The notes under the pieces are model-generated. The model searched no databases and was not told the DNA's origin. It worked only from the letters and a program-made list of their open reading frames with translations. A stretch of DNA of 64,000 bases from Epiperipatus broadwayi. Taxonomy: Eukaryota > Onychophora > Udeonychophora > Euonychophora > Peripatidae. Each line of letters starts with the position of its first letter. The first letter of the stretch is position 1. Positions 23,980-36,293 of the stretch are shown here, piece by piece. The DNA lies in assembly GCA_028023455.1 (NCBI GenBank), contig JAQFVV010000013.1:8154411-8218410 (forward strand), in the 5' to 3' direction. The position numbers and the translations under genes are program-made.

Positions 23980-24475
23980 TACACATAAAAAGCCTTTTTC
24001 AACACCTGATTTGGTACCCTTTTCAAATGTTACTAATCTATTTAATGTTAACGAACTATTTCAGACATTAAACTATCTAGTGTTCAATAATCGAATTAAA
24101 ACAAGCAATAAAAATATAAATCATTTAAATAAATCAAAACCCTAATATATAAATCCAGAAATTACAAAGTAATTAATATATCATAATTCATTAAATAAAT
24201 ATTACATGCATTTTTTTTTACAATTATATGTATATCATTTTATATAATTTTCCATTCATTTTTAATTAACCAATTGTTAACCAAATTTATAGAAGTCTTG
24301 TAAATATTCATACAATTATTCAAATTATTTTTATTATAGTATGTTCCATTATGGAACACTAGATGGTTTTATGTCTGAAATAGTTCATTAACATTAAATA
24401 GACTAGTAACATTTGAAAAGGACACCAAACCAGGTATTAAAAAAAGCTTTTTATGTGTAATATTATTACTGAGAT
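23980..24475. mobile_element. Penelope 3'-end inverted pair
   Basis: A minus-strand 3' end (23980-24340, starting CAACACCTGATTTGGTACCC and containing TCCATTCATTTTTAATTAAC) is followed by a short plus-strand copy of the same terminus (24350-24470, ending ACACCAAACCAGGTATTAAA). Same family as 9815-12060, but only untranslated ends remain. The right-hand copy begins abruptly at the GGAACACTAGATGG block. Confidence 0.7.
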
Positions 24476-24708
24476 TTATATAGCTGTTATAAAAAATTCA
24501 TTATTATTTTCTGATTATTATTAAGAATAAACAATATTTGGAATAAACAAAATAGCATGAGTGTTATAAAGTTTATTAAAATATGCCTGTAACATTTAAA
24601 TTAGTCTATTAAGTTTAAAAAAATAAGGTAAAAGTAGATTTTGAATTACTAAAATAAGATAGAAAATATTTTATTATAAAACTATTAAAATTTTAACATT
24701 TAACTTAC

Positions 24709-24768
24709 TTTATAAACAAAATCTTCTAACATCGGTGAAGCTTTAATAAGTCTTACAACTCTAAATAC
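24709..24768 (-). CDS. NALCN: NALCN exon e: domain II S4 voltage sensor
   Basis: A 60-nt micro-exon of 20 codons, phase 0/0, flanked by TTGTAG and GTAAGT, both near consensus. It encodes VFRVVRLIKASPMLEDFVYK, the domain II S4 and the start of the S4-S5 linker (human [20 protein letters not shown]). Only two Arg and one Lys lie on the S4 face, typical of the weakly charged sensors of this channel. It is too short to show up as a long open frame and was found by searching between the flanking exons for the expected protein segment. Confidence 0.94.
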
Positions 24769-26309
24769 CTACAATACATATAAAATTTAAAATGTTATTA
24801 ATTAAAAATTCATTTTCTCAAAAATTTAATAATTAAGACTTATGAGTAAACAGTGTTCAAATATGACAATTTATTATTTTAAAAAAATAAAACTATTGAA
24901 ATAAAACAAACCAAACAAAAAAAAAAATTATGAAAAATAATATAATGTGATATATGTGTATATCTTTGTGTATATATATATATAGTAATTGAACATAATG
25001 AGAAAGATCACCTGATGAAGATGATCAAATGATAATTAAATACAATAATAACCATAGCTTGAAACATTATTTTATATATTGGAATGATTATGTGGAAATA
25101 ACAAATATATAACTGCATTTGGCTGTTGCAGGTAACAGTGGTAATAATGACCATCTAAAATACAAACATCAAAAGTATAAATAACAACATTAATTCAAAT
25201 GATGAAAATGAAAGCAAAAAGAAGGATGTGTTTGCTCTCTAACTAAATTTTCAGAATGAATGATGAATATTAATATATGTAATGTGATTGCTTTGCATTA
25301 TATATAACTATAAGATTATTAATCATATTATATTACAGATCACAATTCAATAGCACAGATCTGTAAATATTATTCCTTTCCATATATAAAACTGGAATAA
25401 CCTTTACTCAAATCAGTTATGTTGATACATTATACAGTTTAATAAAATACTAATTAACAAGCGTATGTTAAGATATAATTAATTAACCAACACAATTAAT
25501 AGAAATATATAAATAATACTTCATAAAATATAATTATTGTATTTAAATGATGACATAAGCAATTGTTATATTTAAGATTAAATAAATAATAAAATATAAT
25601 TTGAAGACAAGATCAAAATACACAGTTTGTAAAGTTCTCTTTTTTTCCATTTGTTTCTACTCTGTTTTCTGCTTAATAGCTACAATTAATTTATTTCTTT
25701 TTAATTAGTCTATCATCAAAAATGAAAAGAAATTTAATTCATTATGATGTTTTTTCATATATTTTAAATAAATCACACAGTATAATATAAAATACCATTA
25801 CATAATAGCAATACATGTATATATAAGAATAATATAGAAACATTTTTTCACCAAATATTTTTTGTCTTTATCAATGTGATGTAAAATATTTTTAAAACTT
25901 CACTTTACATTGCATACATAAAGACATCTGTCTTTTTATACATAAAATAAAAACTAGAACCAAGAATAATAATAAAAAAAATCAAAATGCTTACAAAAAG
26001 GTACTCCCCCCCCCCCTACATTTTGTATGATTGTTATTTGTGTAATTGGGAAAGGGGGAAAGAAATGAAGAAGGGGAGAGAAAAAAAAAGTTGTATGTTA
26101 TATTTGTAAACATTTGAATTGATTTTTATTATTATTATTGGTTTAATTAATTTTATATATAAAAAAGATGTCACTATATATGCAATATAAGTTGAAGTTT
26201 TAAAATAGTTTACATCACATTGATAAGGGCAAAAAATATTTGCCGAAAAGCTTTTCTGTATTACTGTTTGACATTCCACAGAAAGACAATCTCAATCATG
26301 TAAGTAAGG
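24769..26309. other. AT-rich intron sequence, no gene
   Basis: No coding or repeat signature, except short TA runs (24968-24983) and a C tract (about 26006-26016). Confidence 0.55.
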
Positions 26310-26896
26310 GTGAATAATACATACATAATTTCAATATATTATATCAGAAAGTTAATTTCTGTTGTTAAGGCATTAATTTAACAATATAACAACTACAATA
26401 AAATTATATTACTGACAATAATTAATCCTGTTTACTTTTGGGAATTGCTATGGAATACATTTGGTGTGTGAAAATACCTTATTTTACACACAGCCAATAA
26501 TTATACAATTCATTAATCTCCAAATGGTTTATTTACTTGTCTAATTAAAATCTATGCAAACTTCTTTCCATTTGAATTTTAATAGTAAGTAATTTACTAA
26601 CTAACTTCTTTTAGCATTATCTTTTCTCCCTTTCAAGAATGCATTGTTTTACTTTCAGCAGTAATTTTTTTCTCTTGACTGTGACTGACTGCTTCCAACT
26701 GCTAAGAATGCCGGACTCTTTTTATTAGCTATGCTAATTTACATAATTTATTTTAAAAGTTTTTTTTATAATTTTTTTTCTAGAGAAATCATTCTTGGGG
26801 GGGGGGGGATAAGAGTATTGTCAGTGCAATGTACATGATTTAATTACAATTTTATTTATACACAATTAAAAATAGTTGTACCATCAGTATACCTCC
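26310..26896 (-). repeat. 3' LTR of Gypsy 2
   Basis: Matches the right LTR along its length with many substitutions. It contains a G12 run (about 26797-26808) where the other LTR has GGGG plus A-rich sequence. The left boundary is approximate. Confidence 0.75.
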
Positions 26897-27369
26897 CCTA
26901 GAAAATAATCTCTACATCTAGCAGGCTTTCTCCAATTTCTCTGACTTCGTGAAACAGAAGTTTATGTCTATCTCATCAGGATCAGTATTTACATCAGTTG
27001 ATTTTTCAGATCTAGTTAACTGTTCATCTTTATTCAAGTCAACAACATCTTGATCCGCCCTAACTTCATTCTCTGTATTTTATGCAATAGAAGGAAAATT
27101 TTCAAGTTTATTATTTGTCAAAAATTCTGTTTGAGGATTGGCTGCTATAGGTCTTTTATTTATCAGAATTGACATATCAGAGAATCACTGATTTAAATCA
27201 TTTATATGTCTTCTGACACGCAATACACATTCAAGTTTAATTACTCACATGACTTCAGATATTTTGTCAACTATGGTGCCAGGTATCCATTTCTTTTTTA
27301 ATATGTCTTGAAACCCATACAGTTTTGCCAACTCTAAATTTCATGAAGTTTCTATTGTATGTATCTTCA

Positions 27370-28165
27370 TTAAAAGTACTTTTTTTCTGATTTATTTTTT
27401 GCAATTAAAAGTTTAGATAAATGAGTATGACATTTTTTACCAAACAACAACTCTGCAGGTGTTTTAAGGTTTGTTGCACTAGTGATAAAATGCCGGTAGA
27501 ATATGATTTCTATCAGTACTTCTTCCACATTTGTAACTTTTACTTTTCTCAAAACAAATTTAAAATTCTGGACTGTCTTTTCTGCAAGTCCATTAGAGGC
27601 AGGATGGTAGGCTGGAAACTGTTAAATAGTTTTCAAAATCAGCAGGAGTAAACCCTGTTCAATTATCGGATACAAGATTTCAGTATATTCATGAGTGGCA
27701 AACTCTTCCTGTAGGGCTTTTATGGTACATTTAGTACTTGTGGTTTTTGCAAGCCTTTACTAGGCCCATCTGCTGTATGAATTTATGATTATTAATATTA
27801 AATGTCCATTCAAAGGTTCTGCATAATCTATACAGATACACTTCCATGGTGTTTTGGCTTCTATCCACGATTTATAAACTTTCTTCGATAAATCAGCCGC
27901 AGATAGGCCACCACACGTATAGAAGTGTGAGCACCTTCATCTGCACAATTTCTAGATGTCCTTTATGTAACAACTTTAGCATTTGCTTACATCTTTCCAC
28001 TGGTATGAATACTTGATCTATTATCAGAATACATCCATTGCGGATTGCCAAATTCTGATGAGTGTTCCAAAATACCCTAACAACAAAACTTGGACAACTT
28101 TATGGCTATCCTTCTCAGATCCAATTATTTAGCTTACTATATCCAAGTCCCTATTTGTCTATTCA
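27370..28165 (-). pseudogene. Gypsy 2 integrase remnant
   Basis: Minus-strand pieces in several frames: HKGHLEIVQMKVLTLL followed by VWWP (zinc-binding/linker region, about 27900-27975), WIEAKTPWKCICIDYAEPLN (catalytic-core start with the first Asp, about 27810-27880), a serine/tyrosine block SYSRWA, and the downstream ATNLKTPAELLFGKK (27370-27552 frame). Frameshifts separate all of these. Confidence 0.75.
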
Positions 28166-28539
28166 AGAACTTTGCTTCAGACTGGCTTAGATATATAGAA
28201 AGACAAGTCGAGAAGAGGGTGGACTGCTTTTTTCTTGTAAAATTCTTTGTCATGTGTTTATGATTTGATATCTCTTCAGACAGCCATCATAACATTCCGA
28301 TTGGCTTTCAGATAAGTATTATAATTATAATAAGCGCGAGAGATTTGCAACCTTTCAATCTAATTTAGAATTATTTAGATTTTCTGTAATATTTATTATG
28401 GCTAATATGTTTACTTCTGTAAACTTCTGCTGAACTCTGTCTTTCACAGATAGTCGTAATAATACATCCTGATGCATAAACTCTTTTCCTGGCTTGTAAC
28501 TTAATTCATAGACATAGGTGATAATATGTTAATCTGTCT

Positions 28540-29640
28540 TAAAAGCTTCTGTATTGCACATTCAGGCATTTTTTTGTTCTTTCCAGAAATTCCAAGTAAA
28601 GGGTGATGATCCGTATATACTGCAAAAGTTCGTCCATATATGAATTGATGGAATTTTTTTATTGCAAATATTATAGCTAGAGTTTCCTTATCTAAATGAC
28701 TATAATTTTTTCAGACAATAACATTCTGGAGGTATAAGCAATTGAAAGTTTAGCTTCATCATACCGATGCAAGATAACTCCAACTCTGAAGCATCTGTAG
28801 TAATCATTATTTCCAGATCATTCCTATAATGTAATAAGAGTTTTTCTGATATTAATAAATTCTTGCTTCTCTGAAATACAATTTTGTGCTCTTCATTCCA
28901 GTTCCAGTGTTTTACCTTATTGTAATAAATCATACAATGGTGTCAATACATGTAATTTATCCTGTAAAAAACTTGCATAGAAATTTAACAGTTCCAGAAA
29001 AGCTAGTAAATCTTTCATCTTCTTAGGAATGGCAGCTTCTTTTACAGCTCTTACTTTCTCAGGGTTGGGATACTTTACATCCTTATTTATCACATGTCCC
29101 AAAATTTTATTTCCAAAGTTGCTCAAATGCACTTGGCGTCAATTAATCTAGCTCCCATTTTATTTAGCTTTGAGCACACTTCCATTACTCATTTTTTCAG
29201 CTCTTCTTCTGACTGGACAGTAATAAGTATATCATATAAGTAAGGAATAACTCTGCCTATGTTTTGCAATAACATGCCATCTTCACTTGAAAGATGTTTG
29301 GCACCACTGTTATTTTTTAAGGCAATTTATTGTATTTAAACAGACCGATGTGGGTATATAACAACAAATCTGCAGTTTTTTCTGTGACCAGTATCTGGTA
29401 CAATGCGAACTTTAAATCTATTTTCGTGAAGAATGGGGCTCTCTGTAAAGATGCTAACAGTTTGTGTTACTTGGCATGGGATAAGCATTCTTATTTATAT
29501 ATTTATTTACAATAACTCGATAATCTCTGCAGAAACAAATAGTCCCATCTGGTTTAACAATCATAACCACAGGAGTAGTCCATGATGAGTCTTCTACAGA
29601 TGATAGCACACCTTTTTTTACCATATCTCCTATTGTCTCT
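28540..29640 (-). pseudogene. Gypsy 2 reverse transcriptase-RNase H remnant
   Basis: Near 29530-29590 the minus strand reads WTTPVVMIVKPDGTICFC followed by RDYR (RT palm entry). 28917-29132 encodes NKILGHVINKD, KVRAVKEA and LLNFYASFLQ (RT thumb). 28700-28933 encodes WNWNEEHKIVFQRSKNLL, then LLHYRNDLEIMITTDASEL (RNase H start with its Asp). The catalytic YVDD lies in the frameshifted gap near 29200-29250. Non-functional. Confidence 0.78.
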
Positions 29641-30700
29641 TCAACTTCTGACTTCAGAGCATAGACTTGTCTTTTTCATTTTTTTTACAAACGCGAGCCA
29701 AGTGCCCTTTAGTGTCACAAATTTGGCATTTTCCCGATTTGAATATGCACATCCTTTCTGTGTCCCTACAATTCTGCAGCAACAGCAGCAATTCATTTCT
29801 TATGAATTGTTTAGGTGATTTATCCATCTTAGCTCTGTATGTGCTTGTGGTATTTTTAATTCATTTGCTACTATTTGATATTCAGACACATTAGTTGTTG
29901 TTAGCTCATGTGCTATACATTTTGAGATAGCTGTTCTATATGCTATATCCACTTCACTTTAGAGTCTCTTCAACCTCTGACTTCAGAGCACAGACATATC
30001 TTTTTCATTTTTTTTACAAACGCGAGCCAAGTGCCCTTAGGTGTCACAAATACGGCATTTTCCCGATTTGAATATGCACATCCTTTCTGTGTCCCTACAA
30101 TTCTGCAGCAATAGCATCAATTCATTTCTTATGAATTGTTTAGGTGATTTATCCATCTTAGCTCTGTATGTGCTTGTGGTATTTTTAATTCATTTGCTAC
30201 TATTTGATATTCAGACACATTAGTTGTTGTTAGCTCATGTGCTATACATTTTGAGACAGCCGTTCTATATGCTATATCCACTTCATTTTAGAGATTTCCT
30301 AAGATTGTGGTTCAACATCCCATATAGAAGTTCATTCATGAGTAAGTCCTCTAAATCCATCATAAATTCACAATATCTGGTCAGATTGCAATCTTGGTAA
30401 CTGTCTTAAAGTAGTTGCTTTCTCATTCGAAAATGCAAACGAGCTATCCTTTTTCTTACTGCTAGCTAAAAATATGTAGTAAGATTTTCTATTAGTTCAC
30501 TGTATGGTACATTTTCTGGGATCACATAATTGCTTAGCAATTTGTAGAATATAGCTACCAGCAAAAACAACAGTATTAAAACTTTAAACTTATCAAATTC
30601 AATTTTACTGATCCTCACATAACGATCTATATGCTCTACAAATATATATTGAGGGATAACTATTCACGCAAGTTAGAAGTGGGACTCACCATTTTTCCTC
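29640..30700 (-). pseudogene. Gypsy 2 gag remnant with internal tandem duplication
   Basis: The minus strand reads KCQICDTKGHLARVCKK, a CCHC zinc knuckle, twice, because about 320 bp (29640-29950) is duplicated at 29960-30290 with only a few differences. Upstream lies capsid-like sequence (about 30290-30690), interrupted by stops. A possible start, ATGGTGAGTCCC, is at about 30692. Gag sequence runs directly into the RT entry at about 29640, showing that the protease was deleted. Confidence 0.75.
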
Positions 30701-30820
30701 TTAATTTTTTTTTACACAAATGTACAATTCTTCTTTAATTTTCTATGCAAGTTCTTCTTAAAAACTGTCATCTGTGCTATCTGCTATGTCTATGGGGACA
30801 CAGTTTCAGCCATGGAGGTG

Positions 30821-31395
30821 ATAATGAATAAAATATATACAACTTGAATATATATATCAACAAATTTATTTGTTTGCTGAGGTATTAATTTAACAATATA
30901 ACAAGTACAATAAAATTATATTACTGACAATAATTTATCCTCTTTACTTTTGAGAAATTCTACGCAATAGATTTCGTGTCTGAAAATATTTTATTTCACA
31001 CATAGCCAATAATTATACAGTGCATTAATATCCAAATGGTTTGTTTACTTATCTAATTAAGTCTGTGTGAATTTCTTTCCATTTGAACTTTAATAGTAAG
31101 TAATTTACTAACAACTAACTTCCTTCAACATTATCTTTTTTTCTCTTTTAAGAATGCATTGTTTTACTTTTGGCAGCAGATTTCTCTTCTTGACTGTGAC
31201 AGACTATTTCAGCAAATCAGACTCTTTTTATTAGCTACGCTAATTTATTGTACAAGTTCTTTTTATAATATGTTTTTTCTAGAGTAATCATTCTGGGGAA
31301 AAAAATAATAATACTGTTGGTACAATGTACACGATTTAATTAAAACTTTATTTACACCCAATTTAAAATATTTGCACCAAAAGTACAATTATTGA
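30821..31395 (-). repeat. 5' LTR of Gypsy 2
   Basis: Diverged partner of 26310-26896. A TGGCTGAAACTG sequence a few bases inside its inner edge (minus strand, near 30810) may be a mutated primer-binding site. The boundary is approximate. Confidence 0.72.
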
Positions 31396-32499
31396 TATTA
31401 TATAATATTTTATTTTATATTATAGTTTGATTTTTTTTAATTAGTGTCCATCATTGATTTTTTGTTATTGTTGTTTATATATATATTTTGAAAGTTAAAA
31501 AAAGATTTTTAAAATAACAACTGATAAAATGCCTTTTTTTAAAAAAAAGAAATTAATTTAGTTTATATGCATATATCAATTTTGTAAATATACAAGAAAA
31601 TATTTAAAAAATTTAACTAAATCATGAAAAATTAAACAATTTTTGCATAAATTTTAAATAAGATTTAAATAAAATTATTAAATATAAATATTATTAATGC
31701 AAATATATCTCAATAAATTCAAATGTCCTTTTAACAAATTTCATGGGAATATTCAACATTATATATTTTCTTAGCATTCAAATTCAATTTTTGTTTAGTA
31801 AAATGATGATATAACTTTGATAATTTTCCAGTGCAAGTAACTGACAGTCCATGATTTTGATAACTGAAACTTTAAGGTCTCTTTCTTCCAATATAGGCAG
31901 ATTATCCTTGACCAAAGCATGATGAAAAAAGATATCTATTTTTCCTTTAATTCATATGCAACTAAAGTTGTTACTTATATTCTGATTTCTTTAAAACCAT
32001 GTGACTTTGATTAAACTATTCATGAGAAGGGTAGGATGGTTTAGATTTACAGACTTCTAACTTGGTATTAACTTTAATTGTAACTTTGCCAACTGATTGA
32101 CTGAAACAATGCTATATATTATAACTAAAATAACACTCTACAACTCTCAGTAACACTAAATTAATTTAATATCTTCTGTCTTTTTACAAGTTCTCTTAGA
32201 AAAACATATTTGTTTTTCTACAAATATTTATCTATAATTGTTTTGCAAACCCAATTTAAGTAGTTTGCTTTATCTGTCCCAATCCGTTAATATACAAAGT
32301 TGCTTACATATTTTGTTTTAATTGAAATGATTCAAATTTACCAAAAAATTTTAAAAATATTTAAAACAATTTGTTTTTCTTTTCAAATTAAAATTATTTA
32401 CTACATTATTTAAATATATAAATTTATTAAGCGCTAGCAGATGATCTAGTAATAATGTGCAAGGCCAAACTTTCGACAGAAGCATCTTAAAATGCTTAT
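31396..32499. other. AT-rich intron sequence, no gene
   Basis: No recognisable repeat or coding segment. Confidence 0.5.
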
Positions 32500-32652
32500 G
32501 TGACAGCCAATCAGATGTAATAATGACTGCACGTGGAACTCTCAAACCAGAACACAAGAAAAAGACGGGACCCAGCTTTTTCTTGTGTTCTGGCTTGTGT
32601 TCTTGAATTGAGAGTTCCATGTGCAGTCATTATTACATCTGATTGGCTGTCA
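32500..32652. mobile_element. Foldback hairpin element
   Basis: The left arm 32500-32563 and right arm 32577-32652 are reverse complements (ends GTGACAGCCAATCAGATG / CATCTGATTGGCTGTCAC) with one substitution and a roughly 14-base duplication (GTGTTCT..) in the right arm. The loop is about 13 bases (GACGGGACCCAGC). It has the form of a foldback MITE or snap-back repeat and contains an 89-codon minus-strand open frame that is a by-product of the palindrome. Confidence 0.8.
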
Positions 32653-33884
32653 CACGTTATTATTACATTATTTAAAGAAATATCTAGTGAAGTGTTAAAT
32701 ATAAGTTAATTTGCTTTTAGTTATTGATCTTATTTTAACAAGAATTCTTTTAACTATTTTTTTCTTTTTTTAAAACTATTCATGTATATACCCACATATG
32801 CACATAAAATAGAATGTCACAGTTCCAATTTTACTCAGCAAAAATATATAGTTTTAATTTCAACATGTATGATTTGAGTATTATATGAAGCCTAACAGTA
32901 TTTCTAATATTTAACTTTATAATAAATATGGAGGGATTGTATAAACTATTACGATTCAAAACATATTCCTTTGACTGCAAATGAATAATTTCACTACATA
33001 GCAAATGTTTTAAGGGATATAGGAATCTTTTGCAATATTTACGATATTTCTTTCTATACTATATACTCAAAGCATTATATAAACTCTTTATTAATGTCAA
33101 GAATTTTATTCTTCTATATTATGAAATCACAGATATGACAAATTTGCATGATTTCTTTTATTTGATTAAATTGTAAATGTTCTAGATGACATAAACACAT
33201 AAATATTTTCAAGTTTTTTTCTTTTTGTCAGTGCATCTTTCATCTTAGCTCAATCCTATCACAATCATCTATCAGTTCAGAAGTGATCCTCTCACATTAT
33301 AGATACATTTGAAACATAAATTTTTTCAAGTAAGCCATATAACATATGATACAATTTAACTTTATATAAACATTTTTAGAAATAAACTTAACTTTATATA
33401 TATATATATATTTAAATATATTTCAAACTTTTATTCCATCACATATTATTGACACATATAATCAAAGACATAAAAAATATAAAGGATCCCCAAATCTAAA
33501 TCACAATATTTTATCAAGTTTCAAATTTTCTGTACTCACAACATGGATATAAATCACTTTATGAAAATATATTAATAACTTTTATTAATCATTTATTAAG
33601 ATAAACACTATCTCTAGTCCAAATATATATTTTAAGTCTCAAAGAATAATAATACTTAAGTTTCCTTGCCCATATTATCTTTTCTGACAACGTATTACAC
33701 CACTTTCACGCAAGATAAGGACTGGTTTCTATCCACTTTTAATACCTTGTAGAGGGATGTACCATCATTGCACTATAATATATATTTGCAAGATTTTTTT
33801 TTTTTGTTTTTATCAGTGTGTCTTTTACCATAAATCAATCCTATCACAACAATCCTTTATATTTTCTATTAATCTTTTCTATAA
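32653..33884. other. Intron sequence, low complexity
   Basis: AT-rich. A block at 33225-33290 (CAGTGCATCTTTCATC, then CAATCCTATCACAATCATC) is similar to 33795-33855, suggesting a diverged local duplication beside the coding-like remnant. TA repeat at 33398-33412. Confidence 0.5.
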
Positions 33885-34363
33885 TTCTATTTCAGATTTC
33901 TCTTCATCCACAGCTTTCATATCGACATTTTTACCCATGGTTTCTCCATTTATGTTATTCTTATTTATATTTTCTACATCCATATTATTTTTAATCATGG
34001 CTTCTTCACTCATGTTTTTTTTATTTATGCTTTCTACATCCATACCATTTTTAGTCATAGCTCTGCACCTGCATTATTCATTTATCATTAATGTTAATAT
34101 TTGCCTTATTTATACATTCTACTTTCATTTTATGTTTAACATTAAACACAATATTAGTTTTTTTTTTCTATTTGTCTATTATTTAATATATGTAACAAGT
34201 GGTAAAATGTCATAGAAATTCTCACACAATATACTTTGTAATTACCTATATTATTTACCTTATTTATGACAAGTTCACTTTCATTATCTGATGGATTCAA
34301 TATCATCTTAATTTTTGATTCCTTTATTATGTCACTTATTAAAGACTTTTCCACAATTGGCAT
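33885..34363 (-). pseudogene. Coding-like remnant with 20-residue repeats, unidentified
   Basis: 34363 down to about 34235 reads MPIVEKSLISDIIKESKIKM followed by ILNPSDNESELVINK, then a GTAAAT donor-like sequence. Further on, after an AATGCAG acceptor-like sequence near 34075, an open stretch reads MTKNGMDVESINKKNMSEEA, then a second unit MDVENINKNNINGETMGKNV and an acidic end DEEKSEIEL before TAG. The unit is 20 residues (60 bp) in at least two and perhaps three copies. I do not recognise the protein. It could be a transposon-carried ORF, a retro-pseudogene or intronic exons of unknown function; the frame between the two pieces is broken. Confidence 0.35.
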
Positions 34364-35585
34364 AGTTCATGGATAAATAAGAGGACTCATCATTGCAATA
34401 TTATAAATTTTTGTATTTTTCAGTGAAATGCATATATTGAATATTTTAAAATTTATCAGCAGGTTTTAAAATGGATTAATGTGTTAAACTAAAGATAACT
34501 CATATTGGATTAACAAACGTGCTAATATAATTTTATTCATCATTGTATTAAGGAAGTAATTACTAAAAAAAATTAATTGTGCTTTATACCATCTTTGATG
34601 CTTTTATTAAAATGTTTCTGTGAATTCCCCAAAACATTGTAATATTATCACATATCAATATTTCATTGGAATAAATTTTAATCATTATAATAGTGAATTT
34701 TATTATAATTGCTTCTTAATTAGTTAGTTATTGTTATTATTAGAGTAAGAAAGAAATATAAAAGTTCTCCAAATATTATTATATGAATGTACAGGTAATA
34801 CGTCCATTAATTTTATTATTTATGATATTGAATATGATTAAATGTATCATTTATATTAGAACTAAGCTGTATTAATGTAAGTAATTTTTAAACTTACATA
34901 AAATTTTGCTACATTGAAATTATTATATGTTTTATGGATTCTTAAGTTTCAATCTCAAAGTTATAAGAAGTTAATTATCCTTAGTTAGATAATTAGATCT
35001 AAAAGGAATATTTTATGCATCCATCCTAATGTTAGTATTAATTTTTTTAAATGCTATAATATGCAATAAGGAAACCCAATGATATGAGTTATATTTTTGT
35101 TAATAGAGTTTTACTCCTAACAATTAGCCTTCAAATGAATCCAGTAAAGAATCTTGAGGTGTAATAAATAAACCATATGTTTTTTTAAATATCATTTAGG
35201 AGTGCTGAGCAAATAATTTCACTTGCTCCTTTTAAGAGTGAAAAACTTCTCATGTGTTTACTTAATAAGTGAGGTTGATTAATTACTGAAACAAAGTAAG
35301 CAAAGGCAGCATAAAACATTTATTATGATTATTATTATTATCCTCCAATATTTATATTGAGAATTTGCTTTTAAGTAATATGCAAACTACTACAATTGAG
35401 TGTTAGTGTCTTCACAAACTATATGATTAAACACTTTCATATACCAGGCTTAGATTAGACTTAGAGAACAACAATTAATATTTATTAGATATTTTATATA
35501 ATTTTTTTATAATAAATACATTTGTTATTATTTGTTTTATAATTTATTTTATATTGTGAAATTAAGCAATTGTTAATTTTAATAC
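34364..35585. other. AT-rich intron sequence, no gene
   Basis: No recognised feature. At 34385-34425 a block (CATCATTGCAATATTATAAA) resembles 33762-33790, so the preceding remnant lies between short direct repeats. Confidence 0.5.
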
Positions 35586-35590
35586 TTCTC

Positions 35591-36293
35591 TTCAGTGTCC
35601 AGCGGCACTCTATTGCTCGCTGGATTGCAATTATCTATAACACAATATAAAATAATTAATGAGGCAGCCCAGCAAGTAGGTTTAAATAATGAAGATTTAT
35701 TTACAGGATTATATATGAGTTAATCACTATTAATATATACAATGTATGACTAATATACACATGCTATTATTATATATAAATAAGGGGCCTGAAGACAGAG
35801 TAAAATAATAAAGAGATCGATATGACCTGTTATAGTTCCCTAGGTTTACTTTGGCACATCTGGAGGTAAACCTCTCCGCAAGGCTAGGTGAAGCAAAGGA
35901 GCTGACTGGAGCACCCGAGGAAATGGACATCTACCTTTCAAGAGCTTCACTTAGCAAGTGTCCTCTCTCAGTTCAATATTAGATCCATTACTTGTCACGC
36001 CTTGATTTTGGAGTAGCCTCCCTTCATTGGCCATCCGCTGTCCACGTGGTGGTCATCTCTTTAGTTCCTATACGATCCCTGATTAGATAATGCCACGCCT
36101 TTAGCATTGTCTATTTTAAGCAATGGCTTTGTTTACATTATCTAACCTTCTTGATGAATTACTTTATAGTTTAGCGTTAATATATCATTTAATTATTTAC
36201 AATACACCATTAGCAATCTGTTAGTTTTACATTTATTTTTATTACTAGTTAACCGTATTTTGTATATACATGCACATACACACACATTTAGCA
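35591..36293 (-). repeat. 3' LTR of Gypsy 3
   Basis: 703 bp, plus-strand start TTCAGTGTCCAG and end ACATTTAGCA. The copy at 40426-41130 matches throughout. Minus-strand AATAAATC near 35690 is a candidate polyadenylation signal. Confidence 0.92.

Larger units (their letters stand above)
26310..31395 (-). mobile_element. Gypsy LTR retrotransposon 2, degraded
   Basis: Two diverged LTRs of about 580 bp (about 26310-26896 and 30821-31395, sharing TTAACAATATAACAA, CAATAATTATACA and GAATGCATTGTTTTACTTT) flank minus-strand gag, RT/RNase H and integrase remnants in the usual order. The protease is missing between gag and RT. A purine tract (AGGGGAGG on the minus strand, at about 26897) abuts the 3' LTR. 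The LTR ends are diverged and exact boundaries and target duplication are not resolved. It is older than Gypsy 3, judging by LTR divergence. Confidence 0.82.

Noticed and set aside
29582-30223. Two similar plus-strand open frames rich in hydrophobic residues as membrane proteins
   Set aside because: Antisense to the duplicated gag zinc-knuckle segment of Gypsy 2.
32351-32620. 89-codon open frame as a gene
   Set aside because: It spans the foldback palindrome; the repeated peptide pattern is produced by the inverted arms.
33757-34215. 152-codon plus-strand hydrophobic frame as a membrane protein
   Set aside because: Phe/Ile/Ser-rich because it is antisense to the Lys/Asn/Glu-rich repeat segment; the minus strand has clearer repeat structure.
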